Shown here piece by piece: positions 1-7,258 of a stretch of DNA of 11,422 nt. Origin of the DNA: a bacterium (GTDB lineage: Bacteria > JAHJDO01); contig JAGMBN010000029.1 in the NCBI GenBank assembly GCA_023129655.1, forward strand, positions 1 to 11,422, written 5' to 3'. Each line of letters begins with the position of its first letter. Position 1 is the first letter of the stretch. The translations under genes and the position numbers were made by a program. Below the pieces are notes generated by a model. That model saw only the letters and a list, made by a program, of their open reading frames with translations, was not told where the DNA came from and ran no database searches.

Positions 1-903
1 GCTGTTCCTCATAATCTTCACGAAAGGATGTACATTGATATTATTAAGGCAGGAAAGCATTTACTCGGAGAAAAGCCATTTGGTATTGACAAAAGGGCCA
101 ATGACAATATTTTAAAAGCTGTACAAGAAAATCCTGACATAATTGTCCGGGGCAACTCCCAATTCCCCTATTTCCCGGGCGCTCAGAAGATAATTAAGTG
201 GATACAGGAGAAAAGATACGGCAGGCTTATAGAGGTCAGAAGCGGTTTCCACCATTCCAGCGACATGGATCTTGATAAACCGGTCAATTGGAAGCGGATG
301 ATAGAAATTAATGGAGAATATGGATGCATGGGCGATCTGGGAATGCACGTCCAGCATATTCCTTTTCGTATGGGATGGACACCAAAAACAGTGTATGCCG
401 ATTTATTAAATATAGCTGAAACCAGACCAGATGGAAAAGGTGGCTTTGCCGCCTGTCAAACATGGGATAATGCTGTGCTTACCTGCAGATGTGCTGATCC
501 TGATCACGGAAAAGATTTTACACTTATCTTTGAAACCAAGCGTATGGCTCCCGGCGCAACAAATACATGGTTTATAGAAGTCTACGGCACTGAAGGTTCG
601 GCGAAATTTACAACTCACGATCCCAGGGCTTTTTATTTTTTAGAGACCAAAGGCAAAGAACAGGGATGGATGCGTATTGATACAGGATCTCAGTCAGTAA
701 TACCATCAATTACCGGCGGGATCTTTGAATTTGGTTTTTCAGACGCTTTTCAACAGATGTTAGGGGCGTTTGTGTCTGAATTTAAAGATGGAGGCTCTGA
801 CCATCCTTTTAGAAATGTAATGCCTGAAGAAACCGCCCTGAGCCATAAAGTCTTGACTGCAGCCTTAGAGTCAAATAGAACAGGTAAAAAAATAAGTATA
901 TGA
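1..903 (+). CDS. Gfo/Idh/MocA family NAD(P)-dependent oxidoreductase (5' end missing)
   Basis: The reading frame is open from the first base, so the N-terminal Rossmann half with the dinucleotide-binding glycines lies outside the window. Translation from base 1 begins AVPHNLHE and reaches a GKHLLGEKP segment, the EKP motif typical of this family, whose Lys normally takes part in catalysis. A GDLGMH motif (Asp codon at 334-336, His 12 bases later) matches the D-x-G-x-H substrate/catalytic motif of the C-terminal alpha/beta domain. These enzymes oxidise or reduce hydroxyl groups of sugars, inositols or sugar derivatives with NAD(P). The substrate cannot be read from the sequence. The stop overlaps the kinase start as ATGA, so the two are translationally coupled. 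The ATG at 28 is internal to the EKP-side helix and is not a real start. Confidence 0.93.
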   Translation, partial: AVPHNLHERMYIDIIKAGKHLLGEKPFGIDKRANDNILKAVQENPDIIVRGNSQFPYFPGAQKIIKWIQEKRYGRLIEVRSGFHHSSDMDLDKPVNWKRMIEINGEYGCMGDLGMHVQHIPFRMGWTPKTVYADLLNIAETRPDGKGGFAACQTWDNAVLTCRCADPDHGKDFTLIFETKRMAPGATNTWFIEVYGTEGSAKFTTHDPRAFYFLETKGKEQGWMRIDTGSQSVIPSITGGIFEFGFSDAFQQMLGAFVSEFKDGGSDHPFRNVMPEETALSHKVLTAALESNRTGKKISI

Positions 904-2192
904 AAAATGTCTTAATTGTTCTGGATATTGGCACTAGTTCTATTAAATGCGGAAGCATAGACAGAGGGCTAAATATAATTGAAAGTATGCTTTGCGATTT
1001 TAAGATTAATCATAAGGGAAATATCTATGAATCTGATTTTGAGGAATGTTTTAAATCAGCCAGAGAAATATTAAAAAAGATAGTCAAGATTACTATCCAA
1101 AAAGACTATTTTATTGAAGCGATATTGATTACCAGTCAGGCACAAACCTTTATGCCTGTGGATAAGGATTTTAATTCTTTAGACAAAGGGATTGTCTGGC
1201 TCGACACGAGAGCTGTGGAGGAAGAAGCATATCTATCTGAAAAATTACCTGAATTTTATAAAACTGCTGGTTTTTCTAAGCCTTTATCGTCTTTATATAT
1301 TTCAAAATTATTATGGTTGAAAAAGAATAAAGCTGCTATATACAAAAAGGCTGCTTATTTCCCTCTTATTAATGAGTATGTTGCTTTCAGATTGACGAAA
1401 AAGTTTTATTCCGACTATACCGGCTTTGGCATGGGCGGAGTTTTTGATATACGCAAAAAGCGTCTGAATCAAAAAGCGCTTGATATCCTCGAACTTACAC
1501 AAGACAATTTTCCTGAAATTAAAGAAGCTGCAGGCATTTCCTATAAATTAACTCATAAAATGAGGAATGAGTTTGGACTAAAGAAAGAACTACCTGTATA
1601 TTTCTGTGGTAATGACCAGTCAGCATCAGCAGTAGGAGCAGGGCTTGAAGCTGAGGGAGGAGACATAAGCGCCAATTTCGGAACAGCAATGGTGCTTTAT
1701 ACCATTATAAAGAAACCTTTAAATTCTATAAAAGAAAATCAAATTATAGGGATAAATCCTTTAACAAATGATTATTTTCTGATTAGTCTTGACTCTCAGT
1801 TTGGTAATATTATTCATAAGTTTAAAACAAGATATTTCCAGGATATAAGCTATGATGATTTTTTCTCAAGATTTAATACTGTGAAAAACAAAGACGCATT
1901 TATTGAGATCAAAGCGATCAACAACGAATTCATATATGATAAATCTGCTGACAAGGACATAATAGCCAGTTCTGTTATTAAATATTTTTTAAACAGGTTT
2001 CTATCGCATCTTTCAGAAATAGAAAAAATATCTCATCCAAATCAAATTTATGTATCTGGTGGAGTCTCGCAGTTCAAGGTATGGCTTGATATCCTGGCTA
2101 AGAACTGCAAATACAAAATAATCCCTTCATTCGGCCGCGACGCAGGGATTATCGGTGCGGCAAAAATTTATAGAAATAAAAAGAAAGGCTAA
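900..2192 (+). CDS. FGGY-family carbohydrate kinase
   Basis: Predicted ATP-dependent sugar or polyol kinase of 430 aa. The N-terminus has the phosphate-1 motif LDIGTSSIKCGSID (about residues 8-21). A TSQAQTFMPVD segment followed by IVWLDTRA (about 78-105) matches the sugar-binding region of xylulokinase/gluconokinase-type enzymes. CGNDQSASAVGAG (about 236-248) holds the likely catalytic base Asp239, followed by NFGTAMVLY of the second ATP domain. YVSGGVSQFKVWLDILA (about 384-400) is the adenosine motif. At 430 aa it is shorter than the usual roughly 480-520 aa, and the C-terminal domain looks trimmed. The ATG overlaps the upstream stop (ATGA) with only a weak ribosome-binding site, so coupling is likely. 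The family phosphorylates pentoses, hexoses, glycerol and tetritols; which one applies here is unknown. Confidence 0.9.
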   Translation: MKNVLIVLDIGTSSIKCGSIDRGLNIIESMLCDFKINHKGNIYESDFEECFKSAREILKKIVKITIQKDYFIEAILITSQAQTFMPVDKDFNSLDKGIVWLDTRAVEEEAYLSEKLPEFYKTAGFSKPLSSLYISKLLWLKKNKAAIYKKAAYFPLINEYVAFRLTKKFYSDYTGFGMGGVFDIRKKRLNQKALDILELTQDNFPEIKEAAGISYKLTHKMRNEFGLKKELPVYFCGNDQSASAVGAGLEAEGGDISANFGTAMVLYTIIKKPLNSIKENQIIGINPLTNDYFLISLDSQFGNIIHKFKTRYFQDISYDDFFSRFNTVKNKDAFIEIKAINNEFIYDKSADKDIIASSVIKYFLNRFLSHLSEIEKISHPNQIYVSGGVSQFKVWLDILAKNCKYKIIPSFGRDAGIIGAAKIYRNKKKG

Positions 2193-2193
2193 T

Positions 2194-3513
2194 ATGAGAG
2201 AAAAATTACTGGTTGGTGCTGCAATTAAAGATATTACGCCTGAGAGGTCACTTTTTCTTTATGGTTATCCATATGTGAAGAGGATGAGTAAAGGCGTGCA
2301 CGATCCTTTATATGCCTCTGCTCTGGTTCTGGATAACGGCAAAGATGCAATTGTATTCTGTGCAGCCGATATAATTTTTATTACAAAAGAGATAACCGCT
2401 GGTGTCAGAAAGATTGTGAAAGATAAAATAGATGTTCCAGTTGAGAATATAATGATATCGGCCTCGCATACGCATTCAGGGCCAATGACAAAAAATGTTA
2501 TTTTTGCAGACCCGGTTATTCCGCCAGTTGACAGAGAATTTATCACAGATTTTATTAATCAGATTGCAAAAATTATTATAGAAGCATATAACAACAGAAT
2601 AGAAGCAGAGATTGCTGTTACTATGGCTGATGGTACAGGTGTTGGCGGTAACAGGATTGATAAAACAGGTACTGTAGATCCCGAGGTTCCTGTAATAGCA
2701 GTCCGCAGGGCAGATAATAAGAAGCTTTATGTTGTATCCACTGTCTACTGTATGCATCCGACTGTTATTCATGAGGACTCAAAGCTCTATTCAGCGGATT
2801 TCCCAGGATATACCCGGGAATATTTGTCGGGAAAATTCGGAAAAGAGTTTATCTATCTCTATCAGACAGGACCTGAAGGAAACCAATCCCCCAGGCATTT
2901 TATTTCAGGCACAAACTTTGATGAGGCAAAAAGGCTAGGCTACCTTCTCGGGGAGCGGATATATAACGCAATTATAGGAGTGGAAGAGAATAGGTTTAAG
3001 AAAAATGTTAAGCTTAAAGCCATGTCCAGTTTTATTGACCTTCCCAAAAGGGATTTCATGTCTGTTGAAGATGCAGAGAAAAGCTCTCGTGAAGCCGATG
3101 AAGAATATAAGAGACTCAAGAAAGAAGGAGCTGATCCCAGGGAGGTGCGAACTGTTGAATGTGCGCGATTCGGCTACAATGAAGCTGTAACGCTGACTAA
3201 AGCAGCTCATAGCGGAAAACTGGAAAATGTATACAGGGAGATTTTACCTGCAGAAATTACGGTCTTTCTTGTAGATGAAACAGTATTTGTGAGTCTGCCC
3301 GGCGAGATATTTGTGGAATATTCTCTATGGATAAAGGAAATGTCTCCTAAAAAGGCATATGTTCTCTGTTTAACAAACGGAGAGCTTGAAGCGTATATTA
3401 TAACCAAGGAGATTCTGAAGCAGGGAGGGTATGAAGCGGCAATCAGTCTTTTCCTTTCCGATGCAGGGGAAAAGTTGGTTGACGAAAGTATAAAATTGAT
3501 AGAGTCTTTATGA
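2194..3513 (+). CDS. Neutral/alkaline ceramidase-family hydrolase, short cytoplasmic form
   Basis: A 439-aa homologue of the N-terminal catalytic domain of neutral ceramidases, which are zinc amidases. The start is the ATG at 2194, preceded by an AGAAAGG site; an in-frame ATG at 2155 lies inside the kinase gene. Every metal-site element I expect is visible: SASHTHSGP (His92, His94), CMHPT (His188), LPGE (Glu371) and LEAYIITKE (Tyr401). TGPEGNQSP contains Ser232, in the place of the ceramidase nucleophile. It has no signal peptide and lacks the C-terminal domain of the roughly 650-aa secreted enzymes, so it probably acts in the cytosol. Sitting among sugar enzymes, it may hydrolyse an amide or ester of a sugar derivative rather than ceramide (inference). 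A second, broken copy lies at 6721. Confidence 0.85.
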   Translation: MREKLLVGAAIKDITPERSLFLYGYPYVKRMSKGVHDPLYASALVLDNGKDAIVFCAADIIFITKEITAGVRKIVKDKIDVPVENIMISASHTHSGPMTKNVIFADPVIPPVDREFITDFINQIAKIIIEAYNNRIEAEIAVTMADGTGVGGNRIDKTGTVDPEVPVIAVRRADNKKLYVVSTVYCMHPTVIHEDSKLYSADFPGYTREYLSGKFGKEFIYLYQTGPEGNQSPRHFISGTNFDEAKRLGYLLGERIYNAIIGVEENRFKKNVKLKAMSSFIDLPKRDFMSVEDAEKSSREADEEYKRLKKEGADPREVRTVECARFGYNEAVTLTKAAHSGKLENVYREILPAEITVFLVDETVFVSLPGEIFVEYSLWIKEMSPKKAYVLCLTNGELEAYIITKEILKQGGYEAAISLFLSDAGEKLVDESIKLIESL

Positions 3514-3534
3514 TTAAAATATGAGGAGATTGTA

Positions 3535-4257
3535 ATGTATACAGGAATAAAATTAAAACCCCCAGTATTTGAAATTGGGTTAAAAGGGTATATGTATGGG
3601 AAAGATGCTTTGGAACTTGCAAAAGCATCTGACAGGATCAGCAGAAAATACCATGTCCCAATAATTTTTGATCCACAGTATGTGGATATACCGGTCATTG
3701 CAAAGGAAACAGAAAATCTGTTAGTTTTTGCGCAGCACATGGACCCAGTGGAAATAGGGCGAGGCAATGGCAGTGTTTTACCCGAGGCATTGAAAGAGGC
3801 AGGTGCAGTCGGAACTTTTTTAAATCACGTTGAAAAGAGAATGACATTGAGTGGTATTTCAAGAACAATAAAACGAGCCGATCAGACAGGTCTTATGACC
3901 ATGGTATGTGCTGATTCTCCGGAAGAGGCTGCCGCCGTTGCGTGCCTGAGTCCCAATATAGTACTGGCAGAACCTCCTGAACTGATAGGCTCTGGTGAAT
4001 CTGTGGGCAAGGAGAAAAAGGACTTTATTTCAAAATCCGTGAAAATGGTAAAAGCGATTAATCATGAAATCATTGTATTCGCCAGCGCGGGAATTAAGAC
4101 ACCAGACGACGTTGCAGAAGTGATTCGGTTAGGAGCAGAGGCAACTGGTTCTACCAGTGGAATTATGAAAGCAAAGAATCCTGTTAAACAAATAGAAGAT
4201 ATGGTTAAGGCTCTTAAGGAGACATGGCTGGAGGTAAAAAAGGAGATATTATTATGA
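3535..4257 (+). CDS. Triosephosphate isomerase homologue of the archaeal type
   Basis: A 240-aa TIM-barrel protein that closely resembles archaeal triosephosphate isomerases (as I recall Pyrococcus TIM), with FAQHMDP, VLPEA.KEAGAVGT, GLMTMVCA and EPPELIGSG all present. The catalytic trio is kept: Lys17 (GLKGY), His98 (NHVE) and Glu146 (AEPPE). Two conserved neighbours differ: the Asn two residues before the Lys is Gly15, and the Ser after the catalytic His is Val99. The phosphate-grip region reads ATGSTSG (about 203-209). It therefore probably isomerises an aldose/ketose phosphate, but perhaps not glyceraldehyde phosphate. TIM paralogues are known in tetritol catabolism (EryH). GAGGAG at 3523-3528 gives a good start, and the stop overlaps the next gene as ATGA. 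Confidence 0.85.
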   Translation: MYTGIKLKPPVFEIGLKGYMYGKDALELAKASDRISRKYHVPIIFDPQYVDIPVIAKETENLLVFAQHMDPVEIGRGNGSVLPEALKEAGAVGTFLNHVEKRMTLSGISRTIKRADQTGLMTMVCADSPEEAAAVACLSPNIVLAEPPELIGSGESVGKEKKDFISKSVKMVKAINHEIIVFASAGIKTPDDVAEVIRLGAEATGSTSGIMKAKNPVKQIEDMVKALKETWLEVKKEILL

Positions 4258-4754
4258 CCGTACACCACAAATCTTTTAAAGTATATAGTGATAAGTATAA
4301 ACCTGTTTTTCATGATATAACGGATAAAGTCAAAGAAATTATGTCTGAATCCGGTATTAAAAACGGTATTGTAAACGTGTATTCACAGCATACCACTTGC
4401 AGCGTTATAATACAGGAAGAGTCTCATGACACTATTTTTGACGGAACAAAATTCATACTGCAGGATCTGCTGGATGTATTCAATAAAATAATACCAAGAT
4501 GCAGGAAAGAAGGGCAGTATTTGCATCCGGGTCTCGCGCATATTAAGCATGCAACAAAAAATCTTAACGAAGAGGCTGTATGGAGTTTAAATACAGATGG
4601 ACACTTGCGCTCATGTGTATTAGGTCGTTCCGAAACAATACCTGTAGTTAATGAACAGCTTGAATTAGGTGAATTTGGACAGATTTATTTCGTAGATTTT
4701 GATTCTGTACGTTTAAGAGAACGTTTTGTTCATGTTTCAATAATTGGTGAGTAA
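4254..4754 (+). CDS. yjbQ: YjbQ/UPF0047 family protein
   Basis: A 166-aa member of the YjbQ family, recognised by SQHTTCSVIIQEE (about 44-56), the HPGLAH and NTDGHLRSCVLG segments (about 91-124), and the closing LELGEFGQIYFVDFDSVRLRE (about 136-156, matching the usual LG.WQ.I...D..R.R). His46, Glu55 and His117 are candidates for the conserved active pocket. Family members form compact beta-rich trimers. E. coli YjbQ shows weak thiamine-phosphate synthase activity, but the true role is unsettled. The start is the ATG at 4254, with AGGAG at 4241-4245 and an ATGA overlap with the TIM-like gene; the ATG at 4224 is inside the upstream gene. Tight coupling to an isomerase in a sugar operon is unusual and may hint at a sugar-phosphate role (inference). 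Confidence 0.88.
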   Translation: MTVHHKSFKVYSDKYKPVFHDITDKVKEIMSESGIKNGIVNVYSQHTTCSVIIQEESHDTIFDGTKFILQDLLDVFNKIIPRCRKEGQYLHPGLAHIKHATKNLNEEAVWSLNTDGHLRSCVLGRSETIPVVNEQLELGEFGQIYFVDFDSVRLRERFVHVSIIGE

Positions 4755-4759
4755 AAAAA

Positions 4760-4766
4760 GGGAGGG
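4760..4766 (+). promoter_or_regulatory. Ribosome-binding site fixing the NagB-like start
   Basis: GGGAGGG lies 8 bases before the ATG at 4775. The in-frame GTG at 4766 overlaps this site and cannot use it, so the ATG is the better start. Confidence 0.75.
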
Positions 4767-4774
4767 TGTGTGAA

Positions 4775-5707
4775 ATGACAGAATTTAATTATAGCCCATC
4801 AAAGTGGGTCCCTTTTAGGGATAAGGAAGTTCTGGAAAGAGTTAGAAAAATAAAGAGGGATGATATTGCCAAACATCCTAACCCTGACTTAAAAATCAAG
4901 GTGGTCAAGGATTTTGAGATATGGTTTATATTTATGATGGATATTTTCTTTCGCATCAAAGAAGCCATGGAAGCGGATAAAAAACTGGTTATGATCTTAC
5001 CCCAGCCTTGGCCCCTCTACAAAAACGTAGCCTATATGATCAACCGCTCTAAGATCAATTGTAGAAATCTCTACACGTTCAATATGGATGAATATGCGGA
5101 TGAAAATGGAAATATTGCGCCGGAAACATGGTCTTTGGGCTTTACTCATGCGCTCAAAAAATATTTTTACAATAAACTTGACGATAAGCTTCGTCCGCCT
5201 GAAAATCAGATGATCGGTCTTACAAATGAGAATTTTAAAGATTATGGGAAAAAGATTGCTGATCTTGGTGGGGCTGATATTTGTTATGCAGGACCAGGCT
5301 GGACAGGGCATTTGGCATTTGTGGAACCGGACGCGCCTGAAGTTCCCAAGGATCTGGAAGAATTCGAGAAAATGGGACCGAGTATTGTTACCCTGAGTCC
5401 GTTTACATTGGCTCAGAACTCGTTGCACGGCAGTTTTGGCGCCAGCGGCGATATTGCAGCTGTACCGCCAAAAGCCGCTACTATCGGGCCGCGTGAATAC
5501 CTTGCAGCTAAACACAGATTCAACATTTATTCCATCAGTGTTAACGGAACCGGCACATCGTGGCAAAGACTTATAACCAGACTGGCTCTTCACGGACCGG
5601 TAACTCCTCTGGTGCCGGACTCTATTGTTCAACTGACGTCAGCCGACGTATTTATTTCCGAAACCATCGCTCAGGATATAATGCCCGATTGGGATAAAGG
5701 ATATTAA
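4775..5707 (+). CDS. Glucosamine-6-phosphate deaminase/isomerase-like protein (NagB fold)
   Basis: A 310-aa NagB-family protein, longer than the usual 240-270 aa owing to an extended N-terminus. NagB turns glucosamine-6-phosphate into fructose-6-phosphate and ammonia. The family signature NMDEY is present with Asp106, the expected general base. The second signature appears as AGPGWTGHLAFVEP: the ring-opening His179 and Glu184 are kept, but the Asp normally three residues after the Gly (NDGH) is Thr177. PPKAATIGPREYLAAKHR (about 231-248) matches the PK.A.TVG...L..A segment near the C-terminus. It is probably a cytosolic amino-sugar-phosphate deaminase or sugar-phosphate isomerase with altered specificity. 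A strong GGGAGGG site sets the start, and only 20 bases separate it from yjbQ. Confidence 0.82.
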   Translation: MTEFNYSPSKWVPFRDKEVLERVRKIKRDDIAKHPNPDLKIKVVKDFEIWFIFMMDIFFRIKEAMEADKKLVMILPQPWPLYKNVAYMINRSKINCRNLYTFNMDEYADENGNIAPETWSLGFTHALKKYFYNKLDDKLRPPENQMIGLTNENFKDYGKKIADLGGADICYAGPGWTGHLAFVEPDAPEVPKDLEEFEKMGPSIVTLSPFTLAQNSLHGSFGASGDIAAVPPKAATIGPREYLAAKHRFNIYSISVNGTGTSWQRLITRLALHGPVTPLVPDSIVQLTSADVFISETIAQDIMPDWDKGY

Positions 5708-5711
5708 TTTT

Positions 5712-6716
5712 ATGGATAGGTATAAAATTATTGAGAAGATAAAAACACATAAAGGCATAATTGATGGGCATTCCCATATAGGTGTAAATTATAAAAATTA
5801 CCTGAGCTATTCATATCCATATTGTCTGAGTTTTGAGGATCTGGTTGTCAGAATGAAGTATCTGGGAATATCATATTCAGTCATATTTTCTATGGACTCA
5901 AGTTATTATACTGTTGAGCCGGAAGCATCAAAAGAGATTAAAACAAATGAGGTGTTTTCAAAATTCCCTTATGAGATTGAAAATCAAAGTATGTTGAAAG
6001 AGATTTATGAGGTATTTCCGGAATATTCCGATATGGCATTACCTTTTGTTTTGTTTGATCCGTCAAGAAAAACAAGCGAGCAGGCAGAACTGCTGGAAGA
6101 ACTACATAAAAGATATCCCTTGTTTGGCTTAAAAACGATCCCGACATACATCCATGCATTTGTAAATGATTTAGAGACTAAAGGCAGCCCTATTTTAGAT
6201 TTTGCCGTCAGACACGACCTGCCCATAACGTTTCACAGCTCATATTACAAAGGTGACCCATGGGCATCAGTCTTTGATATTATAAAATTTGCTGAGAAAC
6301 ATGCGGAAATTAGGATTTGCCTTGCTCATTCAGCGCGTTTTGTAAAATCCGTGCTGGAGAGAGCATCAAAATTAGAGAATTGTTTCGTTGATCTTTCTGC
6401 GTTTCATATACATTGTATTCTTGCCCAGCAAAAATCTCTCGCAATTCCGCCATCAGGAGAACGGATAGAAGCGGATTATAGTGACCCTTCATCCGTAATG
6501 GACAAAATCGTCAGCAATTATCCAGACACAATTATCTGGGGAAGCGATACTCCATACAATTATTTCATACAGAAATATTATGACATCAATGGAAACCTGA
6601 TAGATACGTCTTTAAAATCGTCGTTTGATATGGAAATGAAAATATTAAAAAATCTTTCAGAAGATAAGATTTCAAAGATAACGTATAAAAATACCTTAAA
6701 ATATCTATTCGGATAA
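5712..6716 (+). CDS. Amidohydrolase-2 family metal-dependent hydrolase
   Basis: A 334-aa TIM-barrel hydrolase of the PF04909 type. The metal-binding residues of the fold are visible in order: DGHSHIG (His20, His22), ITFHSSY (His175), CLAHSARF (His206) and IIWGSDTPYNYF (Asp279). Lys141 in GLKTIPTY sits where some relatives place a strand-4 ligand or substrate contact. Family members hydrolyse lactones, amides or ring compounds, or decarboxylate. Near a Gfo/Idh/MocA dehydrogenase, a common job is opening the sugar lactone that the dehydrogenase makes (inference). AAAGGA at 5696-5701 precedes the ATG, four bases after the NagB-like stop. There is no signal peptide. This is the last intact gene of the accessory operon. 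Confidence 0.87.
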   Translation: MDRYKIIEKIKTHKGIIDGHSHIGVNYKNYLSYSYPYCLSFEDLVVRMKYLGISYSVIFSMDSSYYTVEPEASKEIKTNEVFSKFPYEIENQSMLKEIYEVFPEYSDMALPFVLFDPSRKTSEQAELLEELHKRYPLFGLKTIPTYIHAFVNDLETKGSPILDFAVRHDLPITFHSSYYKGDPWASVFDIIKFAEKHAEIRICLAHSARFVKSVLERASKLENCFVDLSAFHIHCILAQQKSLAIPPSGERIEADYSDPSSVMDKIVSNYPDTIIWGSDTPYNYFIQKYYDINGNLIDTSLKSSFDMEMKILKNLSEDKISKITYKNTLKYLFG

Positions 6717-6720
6717 AACA

Positions 6721-7258
6721 TTGAAAAAATATATTTTAAAAGCAGGCGCAGCCACTGTTGATATTACACCTGGGAAATCTATGTTTTTGTTCGGGTATCC
6801 TCATGTTGAAAGGTATAGTAAGGGGACACATGATCCGCTTTACGCGTCTGCTCTTGTTCTGGATAATGGTCATACACAAATAGTATTCTGCGCGATTGAT
6901 ATTATTTTTATTGGAAAAGATCAAGCAAAAGAGGTAAGAGAGCTGGTAAATCAGAAAACAGGCATCCCTGAAGAAAACATTATGATTTCTGCTTCACGAA
7001 GATTCAAGATTATATTCTGCGGATTTTCCCGGATATACAAGAGAATATATGCTCAATAAACTAGGTAAAGATATCATCTATCTCTATCATACAGGACCTG
7101 AAGGCGATCAGTCTCCCAGATATTTCATAAAGGACACTACATTTGACGAAGCAAAAAGATTGGGTTATATGCTTGGTGAAAGGATTGTAAATTCAATATT
7201 AAATATTACTGATAAGAATTTCAAATTATCTATATCTTTAAATGCTGTTCTGGAACAG
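6721..7258 (+). pseudogene. Second ceramidase-family gene, internally deleted and frameshifted
   Basis: A diverged copy of the gene at 2194. The first part (6721 to about 6997, TTG start) matches from the N-terminus through GYPHVERYSKGTHDPLYASA to ENIMISAS. It then jumps, in another frame, to residues matching DSRLYSADFPGYTREY and on through TGPEGDQSPRYF to GERIVNSI, ending near 7258. About 100 codons are missing, including the HTHSGP and CMHPT metal ligands, and the C-terminal third with the Glu and Tyr ligands is absent. The first frame ends at 7059 after about 16 nonsense residues. Neither fragment can be active. The TTG has no clear ribosome-binding site. Divergence from the intact copy at many silent positions argues for an old duplication and against assembly error. 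Confidence 0.88.
6993..6997 (+). other. Deletion junction in the second ceramidase-like gene
   Basis: TTCAC sits exactly where homology jumps from the SAS-His codons to the His-Glu-Asp codons of the intact copy. A TTCAC at both original ends (gcTTCACat and atTTCACgaa) would explain both the lost segment and the shift in frame. The matching interval in the intact copy is 305 bp (2463 to 2768), which is not a multiple of three. The original sequence is inferred, not seen. Confidence 0.6.

Noticed and set aside
3207..3767. 186-aa reverse-strand reading frame across the ceramidase-like/TIM-like boundary
   Set aside because: Composition is that of an antisense shadow, with no domain and no ribosome-binding site, and it crosses two well-supported genes.
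4997..5632. 211-aa reverse-strand reading frame opposite the NagB-like gene
   Set aside because: It has no recognisable motif and lies wholly antisense to a gene with clear family signatures; it is a shadow frame.
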